Positions 7,974 through 17,302 are shown, counted from the first letter of the stretch. The stretch is DNA of 64,000 nucleotides from Pedosphaera sp. (GCA_025359965.1 JANYDC010000136.1:62001-126000), one strand, 5' to 3'. Numbers and translations: made by a program. The notes: generated from the sequence alone by a model not told the origin.

Positions 7974-9521
7974 TCAAGGCTTTTTCAGGAGGGAATCGAC
8001 GCGGGCTTTGACTTTGGGGTCCATCTTGATGATGGGCGGCCATTCCCGATTGAACCCCTCCCCCCCCATTTTTTTGGTGGCATCAAAGCCGAGCTTGGTG
8101 CCAACCGCGATATCAGTGGTCGCATGATCCAGAACGTCCGCAGGCCCTTTGGTGAAGATGCAATCGCGCTGGGGTTCGGTGTTGGCACACAGCCGAAATA
8201 AAACGTCGCTGGTATTATGGACATCCACGTCCTGATCCACCACCACGATGTACTTGCTGAACATCATCTGCCCCATGCCCCAGAGACCGTGCATGATTTT
8301 AAAAGCCTGCATGGGATAGGTCTTACGAATGCTGACCACGACTAGATTGTGGAACACGCCTTCGGCAGGAAGCGCAAGATCCACGATCTCCGGGAAATTC
8401 ATTTTAAGTATGGGCAGGAAGAGCTTCACGCTGGCGCTGCCGATGTAGAAATCCTCCATCGGGGGAATGCCAACAATGGTCGCGGGATAAACGGCGTCGC
8501 GGCGGTGGGTGATGGCGGTGATGTGCAGCACCGGGTATTTGTCGGCGAGCGAGTAGTAGCCAGTGTGATCACCAAAGGGCCCCTCCACGCGGAGTGGCTC
8601 ACGGGGATCAATGTAGCCTTCAATCACGAAATCAGAATTAGCCGGAACTTCCAGATCGTTGGTGAGGCATTTAACCAGCTTGACCGATTCCTTTCTCAAA
8701 TAACCGGCCAGTAGAAACTCATCGAGCCCATCGGGCATCGGCGCAGTGGCGCAAAATGGATAAACCGGATCTCCTCCCAGGAAAATGGCGACCGGCATGC
8801 GCTTTCCGGACTCGTAATATTCACGCCCATGCCGCGCCGCGACTTTCTGCAGCTGCCAATGCATGCCGGTGGTTTGGCCGTCGTAGATTTGCACCCGGTA
8901 CATGCCCAGGTTGCGGTCGCCGGTCCTGGGGTCCTTGGTGACTACACAGGGCAGCGTAATAAACCTCCCCCCATCCAAGGGCCAGCATTGTTGGATGGGA
9001 ATATTCAGAAGCGTGGGAAGTGGTTTCCGACCGCCATCGACCTCGTAGTCACGGGCCATTTCAGCAATGGGAGGTGGTTCGGGCCAGCTTGCCACCGGTT
9101 GCGCCTCTGGATATCGGTGGACTACTTCCTGACAAGGACCGTCTGAAACCATTTTGGGTTTGGCATGTCGAAGTTCCAGAGCAGTGCCCAAGAGCGAAAT
9201 GGCCTCACGAAAACTGGTCGGCGGCTTGGCATTCATCAGCGCGCCCAACTGAGCGGCCGCAGCGTCCACGGATTCCGCCTCAAGGCTCATGGCCATGCGT
9301 TTCCATGAGCCTAGTGTGTTGATGGCCACAGGAAATGGAGAAACGACTCCGTTGATGGTGGGTTGCTCGAAAAGCAGGGCTTTCCCTCCGCCCGGCTTCT
9401 TCATTTCCCGCTCGGAGATTTCCGTCATCTCGAGCTCGGTCGCGACAGGTTGCCTGATGCGGATGAGCTCCCCGGCTCGATCAAGAGCGTCAACGAAACT
9501 GCGGTAGGATGTGTAGGCCAT
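7974..9521 (-). CDS. UbiD-family prenylated-FMN decarboxylase
   Basis: UbiD-family enzymes use prenylated FMN to decarboxylate aromatic or alpha,beta-unsaturated acids. This 515-residue protein has the family hallmarks: RNLGMYRVQ near the cofactor site, the Gly/Pro segment VEGPFGDHTGYY around residue 320, and IPPMEDFYIG downstream. The EGPFGD motif and the upstream Glu in VIEGYID fit the catalytic Glu-Arg-Glu network. The cofactor supplier UbiX is not in the window. The role could be ubiquinone or menaquinone synthesis or aromatic acid breakdown, and the context does not decide. The next gene on the same strand is pyrE. Confidence 0.93.
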   Translation of the reverse strand: MAYTSYRSFVDALDRAGELIRIRQPVATELEMTEISEREMKKPGGGKALLFEQPTINGVVSPFPVAINTLGSWKRMAMSLEAESVDAAAAQLGALMNAKPPTSFREAISLLGTALELRHAKPKMVSDGPCQEVVHRYPEAQPVASWPEPPPIAEMARDYEVDGGRKPLPTLLNIPIQQCWPLDGGRFITLPCVVTKDPRTGDRNLGMYRVQIYDGQTTGMHWQLQKVAARHGREYYESGKRMPVAIFLGGDPVYPFCATAPMPDGLDEFLLAGYLRKESVKLVKCLTNDLEVPANSDFVIEGYIDPREPLRVEGPFGDHTGYYSLADKYPVLHITAITHRRDAVYPATIVGIPPMEDFYIGSASVKLFLPILKMNFPEIVDLALPAEGVFHNLVVVSIRKTYPMQAFKIMHGLWGMGQMMFSKYIVVVDQDVDVHNTSDVLFRLCANTEPQRDCIFTKGPADVLDHATTDIAVGTKLGFDATKKMGGEGFNREWPPIIKMDPKVKARVDSLLKKP

Positions 9522-9609
9522 GTTCGATCAAAGGGGACTTGGGGCGACACTCATGGAGGGTTAGCTTAACTCAGAACTCACCGAGGAGCGAACGAAGCGC
9601 GACCCCCTA

Positions 9610-10176
9610 TTATTTGCTTCCGGGCTTGGTGGCAGGAGTGGAGGCAAGGTCAGGCGGAAGTTGATCAGCCGGGAATGTCTCAACCTGAAGGGCAAGAAGG
9701 CTGAATATGGGCGCCCCAACGTTGACCGAACCATTGGAGCGGTCCACCACCATGGCGACGCCCACCACATTACCGCCGTGGTGTCGGACGATATCCATGG
9801 TCTCACGCAATCGTCCCCCTTGCGTTACCACATCTTCCACCACAAGCATTCGTTCAGCCGGAGAAATCCTGAAGTTGCGGCGCAACACCAGCTTGCCTTC
9901 CTCCTTTTCAACAAAAATAAACCGTATCCCAAGCTGGCGGGCCACTTCCTGCCCGATCACCAAACCGCCCATGGCGGGTGCGATCACAGTGGTGGCTTGG
10001 AGGCTGCGAACCTGGGCGGCAAGGGCGGCCCCGAACCTCTCAACGGTGGGCATATGCTGGAGGGCCAGCGCACATTGAAAGAACTGGCGGCTGTGCAAGC
10101 CGCTGCGCAAAACAAAATGGCCTTCCAGTAAAGCACCAGACGAACGAAACGCACCAAGGACATCGTTTTTGGTCAT
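9610..10176 (-). CDS. pyrE: Orotate phosphoribosyltransferase
   Basis: It transfers orotate to PRPP to give OMP in pyrimidine synthesis. The PRPP-binding motif is present as LVVEDVVTQGGRLRE, with a preceding flexible loop VEKEEGKLVLRRNF containing the catalytic basic residues. The sequence APAMGGLVIGQEVAR also matches the family. The frame is open up to an ATG at 10212, but the ATG at 10176 puts the N-terminus (TKNDVLGAFRSSGALLEGHF) in line with other PyrE proteins, giving 188 aa. The C-terminus carries an extra Pro/Ala/Thr-rich tail. Confidence 0.92.
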   Translation of the reverse strand: MTKNDVLGAFRSSGALLEGHFVLRSGLHSRQFFQCALALQHMPTVERFGAALAAQVRSLQATTVIAPAMGGLVIGQEVARQLGIRFIFVEKEEGKLVLRRNFRISPAERMLVVEDVVTQGGRLRETMDIVRHHGGNVVGVAMVVDRSNGSVNVGAPIFSLLALQVETFPADQLPPDLASTPATKPGSK

Positions 10177-10346
10177 ATCCAAATCACACCACAAACCCGT
10201 CGGGTGTGACAACAGCGAAGACTGGGCACTTGCCGGGCTATTTGCAGGTGTCCGTCAGAAACAAGTGGCACTCGCGGACGGTCGGGTGGGCTCCCTCAAC
10301 TACAAATTCAATTTGGTGTGCCTTGATTTGAGGCTTCCTCCTGCGG

Positions 10347-12446
10347 CTACGGCGAAATGAACCGGTAGTAGCGAGTCTCTAAGTTGGTCGGCAGGGGTTC
10401 GCTCAGATTCAGACGGGTTGAGGTAAAAGTCACGGTCTGCCAATCCTGCCATTGCCCCAAAAGACTGGCTCTTTGCACGCGACCGATAAGCCCCGCCCCA
10501 CCCAACAGGCTAAGGTGAAGAACACCGTCTGTCTGTGACAGCGCCACCTCCATGTGAACCACAGGGGATTGCACCTCCTCTGCAAAGAGATGCAGGATTA
10601 CGAGTCCTTCCTGGCCTGCCGCCACACAGATGCGGTCCTCTGCGGCAACCAGAGCCCCTGCCGCGAACGCGCTGTTGCCGCCCACCACTTTAGGTTGGGC
10701 AGGATCAGCAAGATCGACGACCACCACCCCAGCGTCGCTATCCGCCACGTAAGCGTATTGCCCCGCAACGGCTACCGATGTCACGGTCCCGGAGGTATCG
10801 ACGCTCGATACAAATTTCGGATTGAGAGGGTCGTTGATATCGAGCACCAGCAAGCCTCTGGCCCCATCAGCAACCAACGCCTTAGTGCCGGAAATGGCAA
10901 GGCCCACAGCCTGGCCCGGCGTGTCGTAACCGCCCACTCGCACAGGCTGTGCTGGGTTGCTGATGTCGATGATTTGCAGACCGGCGTTGGAATCCGCCAC
11001 ATAGGCGTAGCGACCTGCAACCGTTATCCCTTTGGCGAAGCCGCCGGTATCATACCCCCCCACCCGTTTTGGGTGTGCTGGATCACTGATATCGATGATT
11101 TCCAAACCGGAATCCAGCTCCACCACAAAGGCGTTGCTGCCTTGAATGGTTACAGCACGCGCAGGACCGCTGGTTTTGTAAACACCCACTCCCTTGGGTT
11201 GAGCCAGGTCCGTCAAATCGACGGATTGTAATCCATCGTTCCCCCAGGCCACCCAGGCGTGGTTCCCTGAAATATCCACTCCGTAAGCGTAAACTCCGTT
11301 GGTATAGCCACCCAGACGATGAGGAAAAACAGGATCGAACATGTGAATCACCGAAAGACCGTTGAGACCATCGGCAACGCACGCGAACAAACCAGAAATG
11401 GCAACGCTGATTGATTCTCCACCCGTCGCGGCGGTGCCTTGGCGCTGTGGATTGGCGGCGGCCGAAATTTTGAGCAGGTTCACCGTGGCAGACTGATCCA
11501 AAGTACAAACATTGGTGCCGTCCGAAACGACGGAAAGCGTTGGACTCTCCGAGAGGTAGGCCCCGACTCGTTGGGGTTCAAGAACATTGCCCAAATCGAT
11601 AATTTGCAGGCCTTTCTCGGCGCAGGCCAACAAAGCATAATCGCCGTAAACCGCCACACTGAAAGCGTTAATACCGCCGAGTTCGCCCAGCCGTCGGGGA
11701 TCGGTCTGCTCGCGGACGTCGATCACATGCAAACCCGAGATTGCATCCGCCACATACGCATAAGGATCTTGAATTGCGACAGCATAGGCTTGGCCCTCGG
11801 TACTGATGGCCCCCGCCCATTGGGGATGCATCGGGTCACTGATATCGACCACCGTCAATCCATTGACGCCATCAGCTAGATATGCGAAGGAATCGGAAAT
11901 GGCCACCCCGTGAACTTGATCTGAAGTAACAAAGCTGGCAGTAAACGCAGGGTGGCTGGAATCAGACACGTCGACAATTTTTAAACCCGCCTCAGCACAG
12001 GCCAAGTAAAGGTAACCTTGTGATGCCGAAATGGAGCTGCAAGAATTGGTCATTTCTAGAAATGAAACCGATTTAGGCTGGGTTGGATCGCTTACATCGA
12101 TGATGTGAAGGCGAGGGTTGGCATCACCACCCCCAGTAGTAGTCAGATAAGCCCAATGCCCATCCACTATGACAGCCAAAGCATCTGAACTTGTAGGTAG
12201 GTTGTGGGCAATTTGAGGGCTGGCTGGATTTGAAACGTCAACTATCTGCAACCCGTATTTGCCATCTGCCACGTACAAGTATGGAGCGGCGAGAGTGAAC
12301 CCTCTGGTGTTTTCGTCTCCCGTGCCTCGCCAGCCCCCCACGCGCACTGGCGCGAGATCGTCATTATGCGTGCCTTCGTGGGCGGACGCGACGCTTACCA
12401 AGGCCACGAACACACTGAAAGTGAAAAACACCTTAAATTTTTTCAT
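10347..12446 (-). CDS. Secreted LVIVD-repeat beta-propeller protein
   Basis: A signal peptide (KK, then FFTFSVFVALVSVASA) precedes 14 repeats of about 42 residues, each ending in a variant of GLQIIDISNP followed by P..VG. The repeats run from about residue 55 to 640; repeat 7 (VNLLKISAAA) is the most degenerate. Fourteen units would fit two seven-bladed propellers, but this is inference. The C-terminal 70 residues form a separate module ending in RYYRFISP, like the tails of other large secreted proteins here. LVIVD repeats occur in bacterial surface proteins without a defined role. Confidence 0.9.
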   Translation of the reverse strand: MKKFKVFFTFSVFVALVSVASAHEGTHNDDLAPVRVGGWRGTGDENTRGFTLAAPYLYVADGKYGLQIVDVSNPASPQIAHNLPTSSDALAVIVDGHWAYLTTTGGGDANPRLHIIDVSDPTQPKSVSFLEMTNSCSSISASQGYLYLACAEAGLKIVDVSDSSHPAFTASFVTSDQVHGVAISDSFAYLADGVNGLTVVDISDPMHPQWAGAISTEGQAYAVAIQDPYAYVADAISGLHVIDVREQTDPRRLGELGGINAFSVAVYGDYALLACAEKGLQIIDLGNVLEPQRVGAYLSESPTLSVVSDGTNVCTLDQSATVNLLKISAAANPQRQGTAATGGESISVAISGLFACVADGLNGLSVIHMFDPVFPHRLGGYTNGVYAYGVDISGNHAWVAWGNDGLQSVDLTDLAQPKGVGVYKTSGPARAVTIQGSNAFVVELDSGLEIIDISDPAHPKRVGGYDTGGFAKGITVAGRYAYVADSNAGLQIIDISNPAQPVRVGGYDTPGQAVGLAISGTKALVADGARGLLVLDINDPLNPKFVSSVDTSGTVTSVAVAGQYAYVADSDAGVVVVDLADPAQPKVVGGNSAFAAGALVAAEDRICVAAGQEGLVILHLFAEEVQSPVVHMEVALSQTDGVLHLSLLGGAGLIGRVQRASLLGQWQDWQTVTFTSTRLNLSEPLPTNLETRYYRFISP

Positions 12447-12516
12447 GCGGTTTAAGTGGCTAAAATCTGGCAGAGCTGCACATCCAAGTCACTCAGAATT
12501 ATCAGGATCAGAACGC

Positions 12517-12551
12517 AAAAGAGCGGCAGGACCTCATGGCCGCTGCCGCTC
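12517..12551 (-). terminator. Intrinsic terminator of the PEP-CTERM gene
   Basis: On the minus strand a perfect nine-pair stem GAGCGGCAG/CTGCCGCTC (12551-12543 with 12529-12521) is followed by TTTT. It lies 22 bases after the stop of the gene upstream and separates it from the LVIVD gene. Confidence 0.85.
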
Positions 12552-12572
12552 GATTCATCTAAAGGAGTGCGG

Positions 12573-13184
12573 TTAAGCTGTGATTTTACGGCTCTTGAAG
12601 CGGCGGAGCGCCATGGCGGCGAAACCGGCTCCAAAGACTACTCCAGGGAGGCTGACCTCCGGCACGGGTGAGGCTTCGAGACGGACGTCGTCAATGTAAC
12701 CACCGAGGCTGTCGCTATTTCCCGCTGCGCGGAACTCCAGAATGTCGGAACCGGAACCAATCACGGAGTACTGCTTCAAGGCCCAAACAGTGTTGCCTGC
12801 GCCCACACCGGTAAGTGTATCGAGGAGGTTTCCGCCGAAATACACTTCTACCGGGTTGGAGGCAGCGGAAATATTGGGGCGTGGTGAGAACTCGAAGGAC
12901 AGGTCATAGGTCTGACCCAGCGCGGTTGCCACGGTCTGCCTTGCGTTGCTGTTCTGGTTTCCGTCCAGCTCCATGAGCTGCTTTCCCTCAAACGGTGTGC
13001 CAGCCGCGTTATTCTGAATTTCCAGACCGTCTCCCAAGGTGGAAGTCCAGCCCGGGATGGCTCCAATAGCGTAACTGCCATTGGGGATGGCAGGGGCTTC
13101 AAACCCACCATTCACGATGATATTGGCGTTAGCTTGGGACACTGCGAGAATTGCTGTTAAACCTGCGATAAGTGCTGTTTTCAT
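12573..13184 (-). CDS. PEP-CTERM-like sorted secreted protein
   Basis: The 203-residue protein has a signal peptide (ALIAGLTAILAVSQANA) and a mature start NIIVNGGFEAP, typical of carbohydrate-binding-like secreted proteins. The middle is a beta-sandwich type sequence ending in GGYIDDVRLEA. The C-terminus has VPEVSLPG, a hydrophobic stretch (VVFGAGFAAMAL) and a basic tail RRFKSRK, the tripartite plan of PEP-CTERM sorting signals, with PEV in place of PEP. Such proteins are processed by an exosortase; none is encoded here. It has its own terminator. The function of the mature domain is unknown. Confidence 0.85.
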   Translation of the reverse strand: MKTALIAGLTAILAVSQANANIIVNGGFEAPAIPNGSYAIGAIPGWTSTLGDGLEIQNNAAGTPFEGKQLMELDGNQNSNARQTVATALGQTYDLSFEFSPRPNISAASNPVEVYFGGNLLDTLTGVGAGNTVWALKQYSVIGSGSDILEFRAAGNSDSLGGYIDDVRLEASPVPEVSLPGVVFGAGFAAMALRRFKSRKITA

Positions 13185-13420
13185 GAGTATAGTATTGTTT
13201 TGTTTTTTTCACCGCCTCAAAGACAGGCAGTTGATATGTCCTATTTATGGACTTTTTACCGCTTTAAGTCAATTGAATAATGTCCAGTTTTGGAACATTT
13301 CCTAAGTGCTTCAGTGCGCGAAGGATGGATTCGGGGCGATTTTTGACGTTATGCGCTTTTTAAAGGTTTCTTCTGAAAAAACCTGTAAAAACGTACGAAA
13401 CATTCGACTTATGCGCAGTC

Positions 13421-14350
13421 CTATGAGCCCATCTGAAGGAAAGCAGCCGAATTCCCAAGCCAGGGGCACAACGTTGGATGTAACAGGTGCGCCAACAGTT
13501 CCGCCCCATCGACCACACGCAACCCAGGACGGCTGAAGTAGGCGGCGTCCACGGCGTAAACACGCCTCTGCCGCACCGCAGGCAATCTCTCCGCCAAAGG
13601 ATGGGAAAGAAATTTCACGGCGAATTCCGTTGTTTTTACCAAGCCGAACCCACAAGACATAATGATAATCACCTCCGGGGCGGCTTCCACTAACAGATCC
13701 CAAGACACTCGCACGGAATCGGTCCATTTCCGTCCGAGGACGTCCAACCCGCCAGCAATATCCACTTGTTCAGGCACCCAGTGTCCTGAGCAGTACAATG
13801 GATCGGTCCATTCCGCGCAAAACACCCTTGGCCGACTGAGTGTCTCAGGAAACTGTCTTCTAATTGTTTCTAAGCGGCCCAAGTTTTTGGTAATTATTTC
13901 ATCAGCCAGCATAATTCGCCCCGTAGCCTCAGCCAGCACTCTCAAGTCGCGGTGGATATCGGCAATTGAGTGGGGAGACATCCACAGAATTTTAGGGGCA
14001 ACAGGCAAGGCCTGCAAAACGCGCGTCACCTCATCGCCGGAGGGTGCGCAGACCTGGCAGAGATCCTGCGTGAGGAGATGAGTGGGAGCGAGCGTGCGGA
14101 GCAGATCCTCATCGACGACATACAAGCTTTGCCCGTTCGAAAGATGTTGGCTGACGGCAAGATCGATCTCGCTGAGGGACATTTCTTTCACCGGCAGGGC
14201 GCTGTGAACCACCACCGGCTTGGCGCGAATCTCCAGTGGAAAATCACACTCGTGGGAGATGCCGACCAACTGATCGGCCAAACCGAGGGAACATGCCAGT
14301 TCCGTTGCTGAAGGCAACAGCGATACGATGCGCAAGTCCCCGCGAATCAT
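13421..14350 (-). CDS. BtuF-like cobalamin-binding protein
   Basis: It resembles class III periplasmic-binding proteins for vitamin B12: RIVSLLPSATEL at the N-terminus, GISHECDFP, a long central helix region and a second lobe with VRVSWDLLVEAAPEVI. The frame extends upstream to 14497, but the ATG at 14350 lies two bases after the stop of the preceding gene, and the extension would overlap that gene. From this start (310 aa) there is no signal peptide, which is odd for an ABC-transporter binding protein. It is the last gene of the riboswitch-controlled operon. B12 binding follows from family and context. Confidence 0.85.
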   Translation of the reverse strand: MIRGDLRIVSLLPSATELACSLGLADQLVGISHECDFPLEIRAKPVVVHSALPVKEMSLSEIDLAVSQHLSNGQSLYVVDEDLLRTLAPTHLLTQDLCQVCAPSGDEVTRVLQALPVAPKILWMSPHSIADIHRDLRVLAEATGRIMLADEIITKNLGRLETIRRQFPETLSRPRVFCAEWTDPLYCSGHWVPEQVDIAGGLDVLGRKWTDSVRVSWDLLVEAAPEVIIIMSCGFGLVKTTEFAVKFLSHPLAERLPAVRQRRVYAVDAAYFSRPGLRVVDGAELLAHLLHPTLCPWLGNSAAFLQMGS

Positions 14351-14352
14351 AC

Positions 14353-14886
14353 TCAGGCGTGAGCTGAGGCATTGAGAGGTTCTCGAAGGTGTGCAAAACG
14401 TGCCTCCGCAAAAGCCAGTCCACCGAAAAGCACGGCTGAGTAAAACAAATCCCCTAACAGCGTGTTCTGAAAATAGGGGATGGCCGCGATGTAGCAAGCG
14501 GCCAAGCCTGCTCCATTTTTTGGGTAGGCATCAAGCACTGCCCAAACCGCAAAATTGGTGATGACAAAGAATAAAACAGATCCCAGCAGCACGGACACAA
14601 GGGTCCGGACAATCGTGCGGTTTTGGCGAAGCCCGATCCCGAGGCAGACCGTTAATGCAAAACTGCCATAAACGAAAGGGATTAGCGAATGCAGGCCAAG
14701 GATCAAATCGCTTAAAAACATGGCAGCGAGAGGAATGATGAAGGCCTTGCCTCGGCTGCTAAACTGTGCGCCGGCGAATAAGGCGATGGCCGCGATGGGT
14801 GAGAAATTAGGAGGGTGAGGGATGAATCTGGCTGCCGTAGCGGCGAGAATTATTCCCGCCACCAAGGTTAATCGGTTCTTGTTCAT
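14353..14886 (-). CDS. DUF6580-type membrane protein, putative vitamin transporter
   Basis: This 177-residue integral membrane protein has about five or six hydrophobic segments. The N-terminal RFIPHPPNFSPIAAIALFAGA matches what I recall of DUF6580, a group with an ECF S-component-like plan. Its start overlaps the preceding DUF71 gene by four bases (ATGA), and its stop is two bases before the BtuF-like gene, so the three are translationally coupled. Sitting in a cobalamin-riboswitch operon, it is a good candidate for moving cobalamin or a precursor across the inner membrane. The substrate is an inference. Confidence 0.75.
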   Translation of the reverse strand: MNKNRLTLVAGIILAATAARFIPHPPNFSPIAAIALFAGAQFSSRGKAFIIPLAAMFLSDLILGLHSLIPFVYGSFALTVCLGIGLRQNRTIVRTLVSVLLGSVLFFVITNFAVWAVLDAYPKNGAGLAACYIAAIPYFQNTLLGDLFYSAVLFGGLAFAEARFAHLREPLNASAHA

Positions 14887-15596
14887 GGAATGCTTTCTGT
14901 GGGTTGTTGGGTAAAGGTGATATCCACCGCCTTTGGCAGAAGATCGGCAAAGATGAAGTCCTCCCTCTCAACCACCAGGCCGCGTTCTATATTGATCGTG
15001 TGGTGAAAAATAGGGCCGGATGAAACGAACGTATGAAACTCCCCGTTCTCGCCGCAAGGGTCGATGCAGGCGGGCATATCCTCCAAGAGTTCATTGTCAA
15101 ACAATCGTCCGGCGAAGGATGCGGACAACTTTCGGGGATCAACGCAGACAAGATTGGCTTTGAAACCGACTGCAATAAACTCGCGAGCCAGCGCAGCCGT
15201 GTCGCGGCCCCATAACGGGTAGAGGGCGCACATTCCGATTTCAGCCAGCATCCGGTCGCGGTAAGCCCGGATATCCTCCAAGAATAAATCACCAAAAACA
15301 ACGCGCCTCACACCAATCGATTTAAAAGAGGTGCACGCCTCCTTCATTCGAATCTCGTATTCCGTGTTGGAGCAGCGTTGAGGTATAAAAACCTTCGTCA
15401 GAGGAAACCCCAGACTCTCTGCCTGGGCCTCAAGAAGGCAGCAACGCACGCCGTGCATGCTGATGCGGTCGTAGCCTTCCGTGCAGGTTGTCACCAATGC
15501 GACCACTTGATACCGGCTGGAGCGAAGGATTTCGCGCAACGCGAGCGCGCTGTCCTTGCCTCCACTCCAGCACACAATAATTGGCTCCTGAGCCAT
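14883..15596 (-). CDS. DUF71/COG2102 ATP-binding protein, B12-salvage type
   Basis: The PP-loop type motif CWSGGKDSALAL is at about residues 9-20, placing this 237-residue protein in the adenine-nucleotide alpha-hydrolase-like DUF71 family. Archaeal and eukaryotic members are diphthamide synthetases. Bacterial members were predicted by comparative genomics to act in B12 salvage, because they co-occur with B12 transport genes and riboswitches. Other family features are RISMHGVR, FGDLFLEDIRAYR and ENGEFHTFV. The frame is open to 15719, but the ATG at 15596 lies directly before the first strand and five bases after the upstream stop. The reaction is unknown. Confidence 0.88.
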   Translation of the reverse strand: MAQEPIIVCWSGGKDSALALREILRSSRYQVVALVTTCTEGYDRISMHGVRCCLLEAQAESLGFPLTKVFIPQRCSNTEYEIRMKEACTSFKSIGVRRVVFGDLFLEDIRAYRDRMLAEIGMCALYPLWGRDTAALAREFIAVGFKANLVCVDPRKLSASFAGRLFDNELLEDMPACIDPCGENGEFHTFVSSGPIFHHTINIERGLVVEREDFIFADLLPKAVDITFTQQPTESIP

Positions 15597-15601
15597 GCCG
15601 C

Positions 15602-17302
15602 TCAGAATGCGCGGGTGGCTTTGATGCGGTAAAAACGTCCGCCAGTCCCGTCGGCCTGGCCATCGCTGACTGTGAGTTGCCCGCCGGTCCCCTCGTAAGG
15701 ATTGCCCAATTTGGTCCATACTGACAAATCCGTTGAACCCTCGAGTTCATACACCCAGTGAATGCGGCTCAAAAATTTGCCTTCCCACGCCGTTCCTGTG
15801 AACAGGCCATGCAGATCGGCCACCGGAGCAGGCGGGAAAGTTACCACCAAATTATCCATAACACCGTGCGCCAGGATGGAAGAAGCGTAGTCTCCCGACT
15901 GTCCCGCATCGCTGTAGCTTGCTATGGCGAAGGAATCCAGTTCGAAGGCCGTGAAAGGTTTGGATAACCCAGCGTTGTTTGTGGTCAATCGTGCGGTAAC
16001 CTCCCGCCCCAACACCATTCCATTGGTGGTGATGACCAGCCTCACGGTTTCATCCGAAGCCGTAAAAGCCAGCACCACGTGCAGCTTGAGGTCCAACGGC
16101 AGATCAAAAATGGCAAAATCGGAGGGGCCATTATAGTTCCAAACCCCGTTCGTCGAGTAAACGGCCGGCCAAACGGTTGCCCCAAAACCCGAATCAGGAA
16201 AAAAATTGAACTCGGCAAGATTGGGCCCGTCGTTGCCGGTGGCACGGTAGAAATGCGGCGCATCCGCGTCGACTTTCTTTTGAAAACCGAAAGCGATTTG
16301 CATGGCGCCAGGCTTATCCGGATCGGCGCCGAAACCGATATCGTTTAGAGTCAGATCAACCGAAACACTGAAATCATCCTTTCGCGTGAGCAGCGTTCCC
16401 AACGGAAGGCGAAAATAACTGTTGGTTTTTGAGGAATCCCAAGTCACTTCCAAATTTTGTCTTTCGGAATTCCAATGGAACAGTTCGCCATCACCAAAAA
16501 GTTCCCAACCACGAGCGAGCGGATTAGAGGCAAAATCCTCTATTACTGTAACCGAAGGAGGACTCACCCCTGCGATGCCATCCACTTCTACCTTTGCATC
16601 CAACACATCAATACGGACAAAATTCGCGGTGGAAACCGTCACACCATGCCCCTCTGAATCCTGAGCCCAGGCCAGATCAAACCCGGCCCCACCCGCAGAC
16701 CCCGCGTAAAGCACGCTGATGCCCGCCAAACCCTTGCCCGAAAAATCCGCGCCTCGCAAACCGGGGTTTACCGGAGTGAAAAAATTGCCTGCACCGTCGG
16801 TCGGAAACCAAGCGTCGGTAGGTGGAGCAAGTGTAGGATTTAACAGAAAATAGGTTACCCCATCGGCGCTGACTGAGACCTGCGTTCCATCGGCAACCGC
16901 GCCATACAAAGAACCATCGGTGATGCCCCCACCAGAGTAATCACCATTGGTAATGGCCAGTCCGGCGTTGCCGAAGATCAGAAAATCCAAGCCGTATGGA
17001 TGAGTGGAATCATTGGTAAGGGGACGGCTCAGATGCAGTGTGAGCGATCCATTGGTTCCAATCGAAACCAACTGACTACCGAGGTAGGCCGAGTCAAAGG
17101 GCGTGACCGGCCCGCCAAACTTGCCTGGAGTGACTCGGGAGGGTTCTCCTAAAGCTGAATTTGCGTTGGTGTAAGACGAGGAAACGCCTGAGCCGGGGGT
17201 GTAGGCGATCACAGCGTCGGCAAACTGAGCGTACGTTTGGAATGATGACAAGGACAGAATGATGCTGACAAATGTAAGCACCGCGGAAAACAATTTTTGC
17301 AT
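15602..17302 (-). CDS. Secreted surface protein of a cobalamin-regulated operon
   Basis: The protein is about 566 aa and starts with a signal peptide (QKLFSAVLTFVSIILSLSS) from the ATG at 17302; an upstream ATG at 17335 would add a polar extension. The N-terminal half (about 25-250) has DSAYLGSQLVSIGTNGSLTLHL and DFLIFGNAGL. A second beta-sandwich-like half has FAIFDLPLDLKLHVVL and ends in GGRFYRIKATRAF. There are no catalytic motifs. It is the first gene behind the riboswitch, five bases from the DUF71 gene. A role in capturing cobalamin outside the cell is inferred from position only. Confidence 0.85.
   Translation of the reverse strand: MQKLFSAVLTFVSIILSLSSFQTYAQFADAVIAYTPGSGVSSSYTNANSALGEPSRVTPGKFGGPVTPFDSAYLGSQLVSIGTNGSLTLHLSRPLTNDSTHPYGLDFLIFGNAGLAITNGDYSGGGITDGSLYGAVADGTQVSVSADGVTYFLLNPTLAPPTDAWFPTDGAGNFFTPVNPGLRGADFSGKGLAGISVLYAGSAGGAGFDLAWAQDSEGHGVTVSTANFVRIDVLDAKVEVDGIAGVSPPSVTVIEDFASNPLARGWELFGDGELFHWNSERQNLEVTWDSSKTNSYFRLPLGTLLTRKDDFSVSVDLTLNDIGFGADPDKPGAMQIAFGFQKKVDADAPHFYRATGNDGPNLAEFNFFPDSGFGATVWPAVYSTNGVWNYNGPSDFAIFDLPLDLKLHVVLAFTASDETVRLVITTNGMVLGREVTARLTTNNAGLSKPFTAFELDSFAIASYSDAGQSGDYASSILAHGVMDNLVVTFPPAPVADLHGLFTGTAWEGKFLSRIHWVYELEGSTDLSVWTKLGNPYEGTGGQLTVSDGQADGTGGRFYRIKATRAF

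Noticed and set aside
13280-13298. Possible operator palindrome ATGTCC/GGAACAT upstream of the PEP-CTERM gene
   Set aside because: The arms match only with a bulged base, and no regulator or second site supports it.
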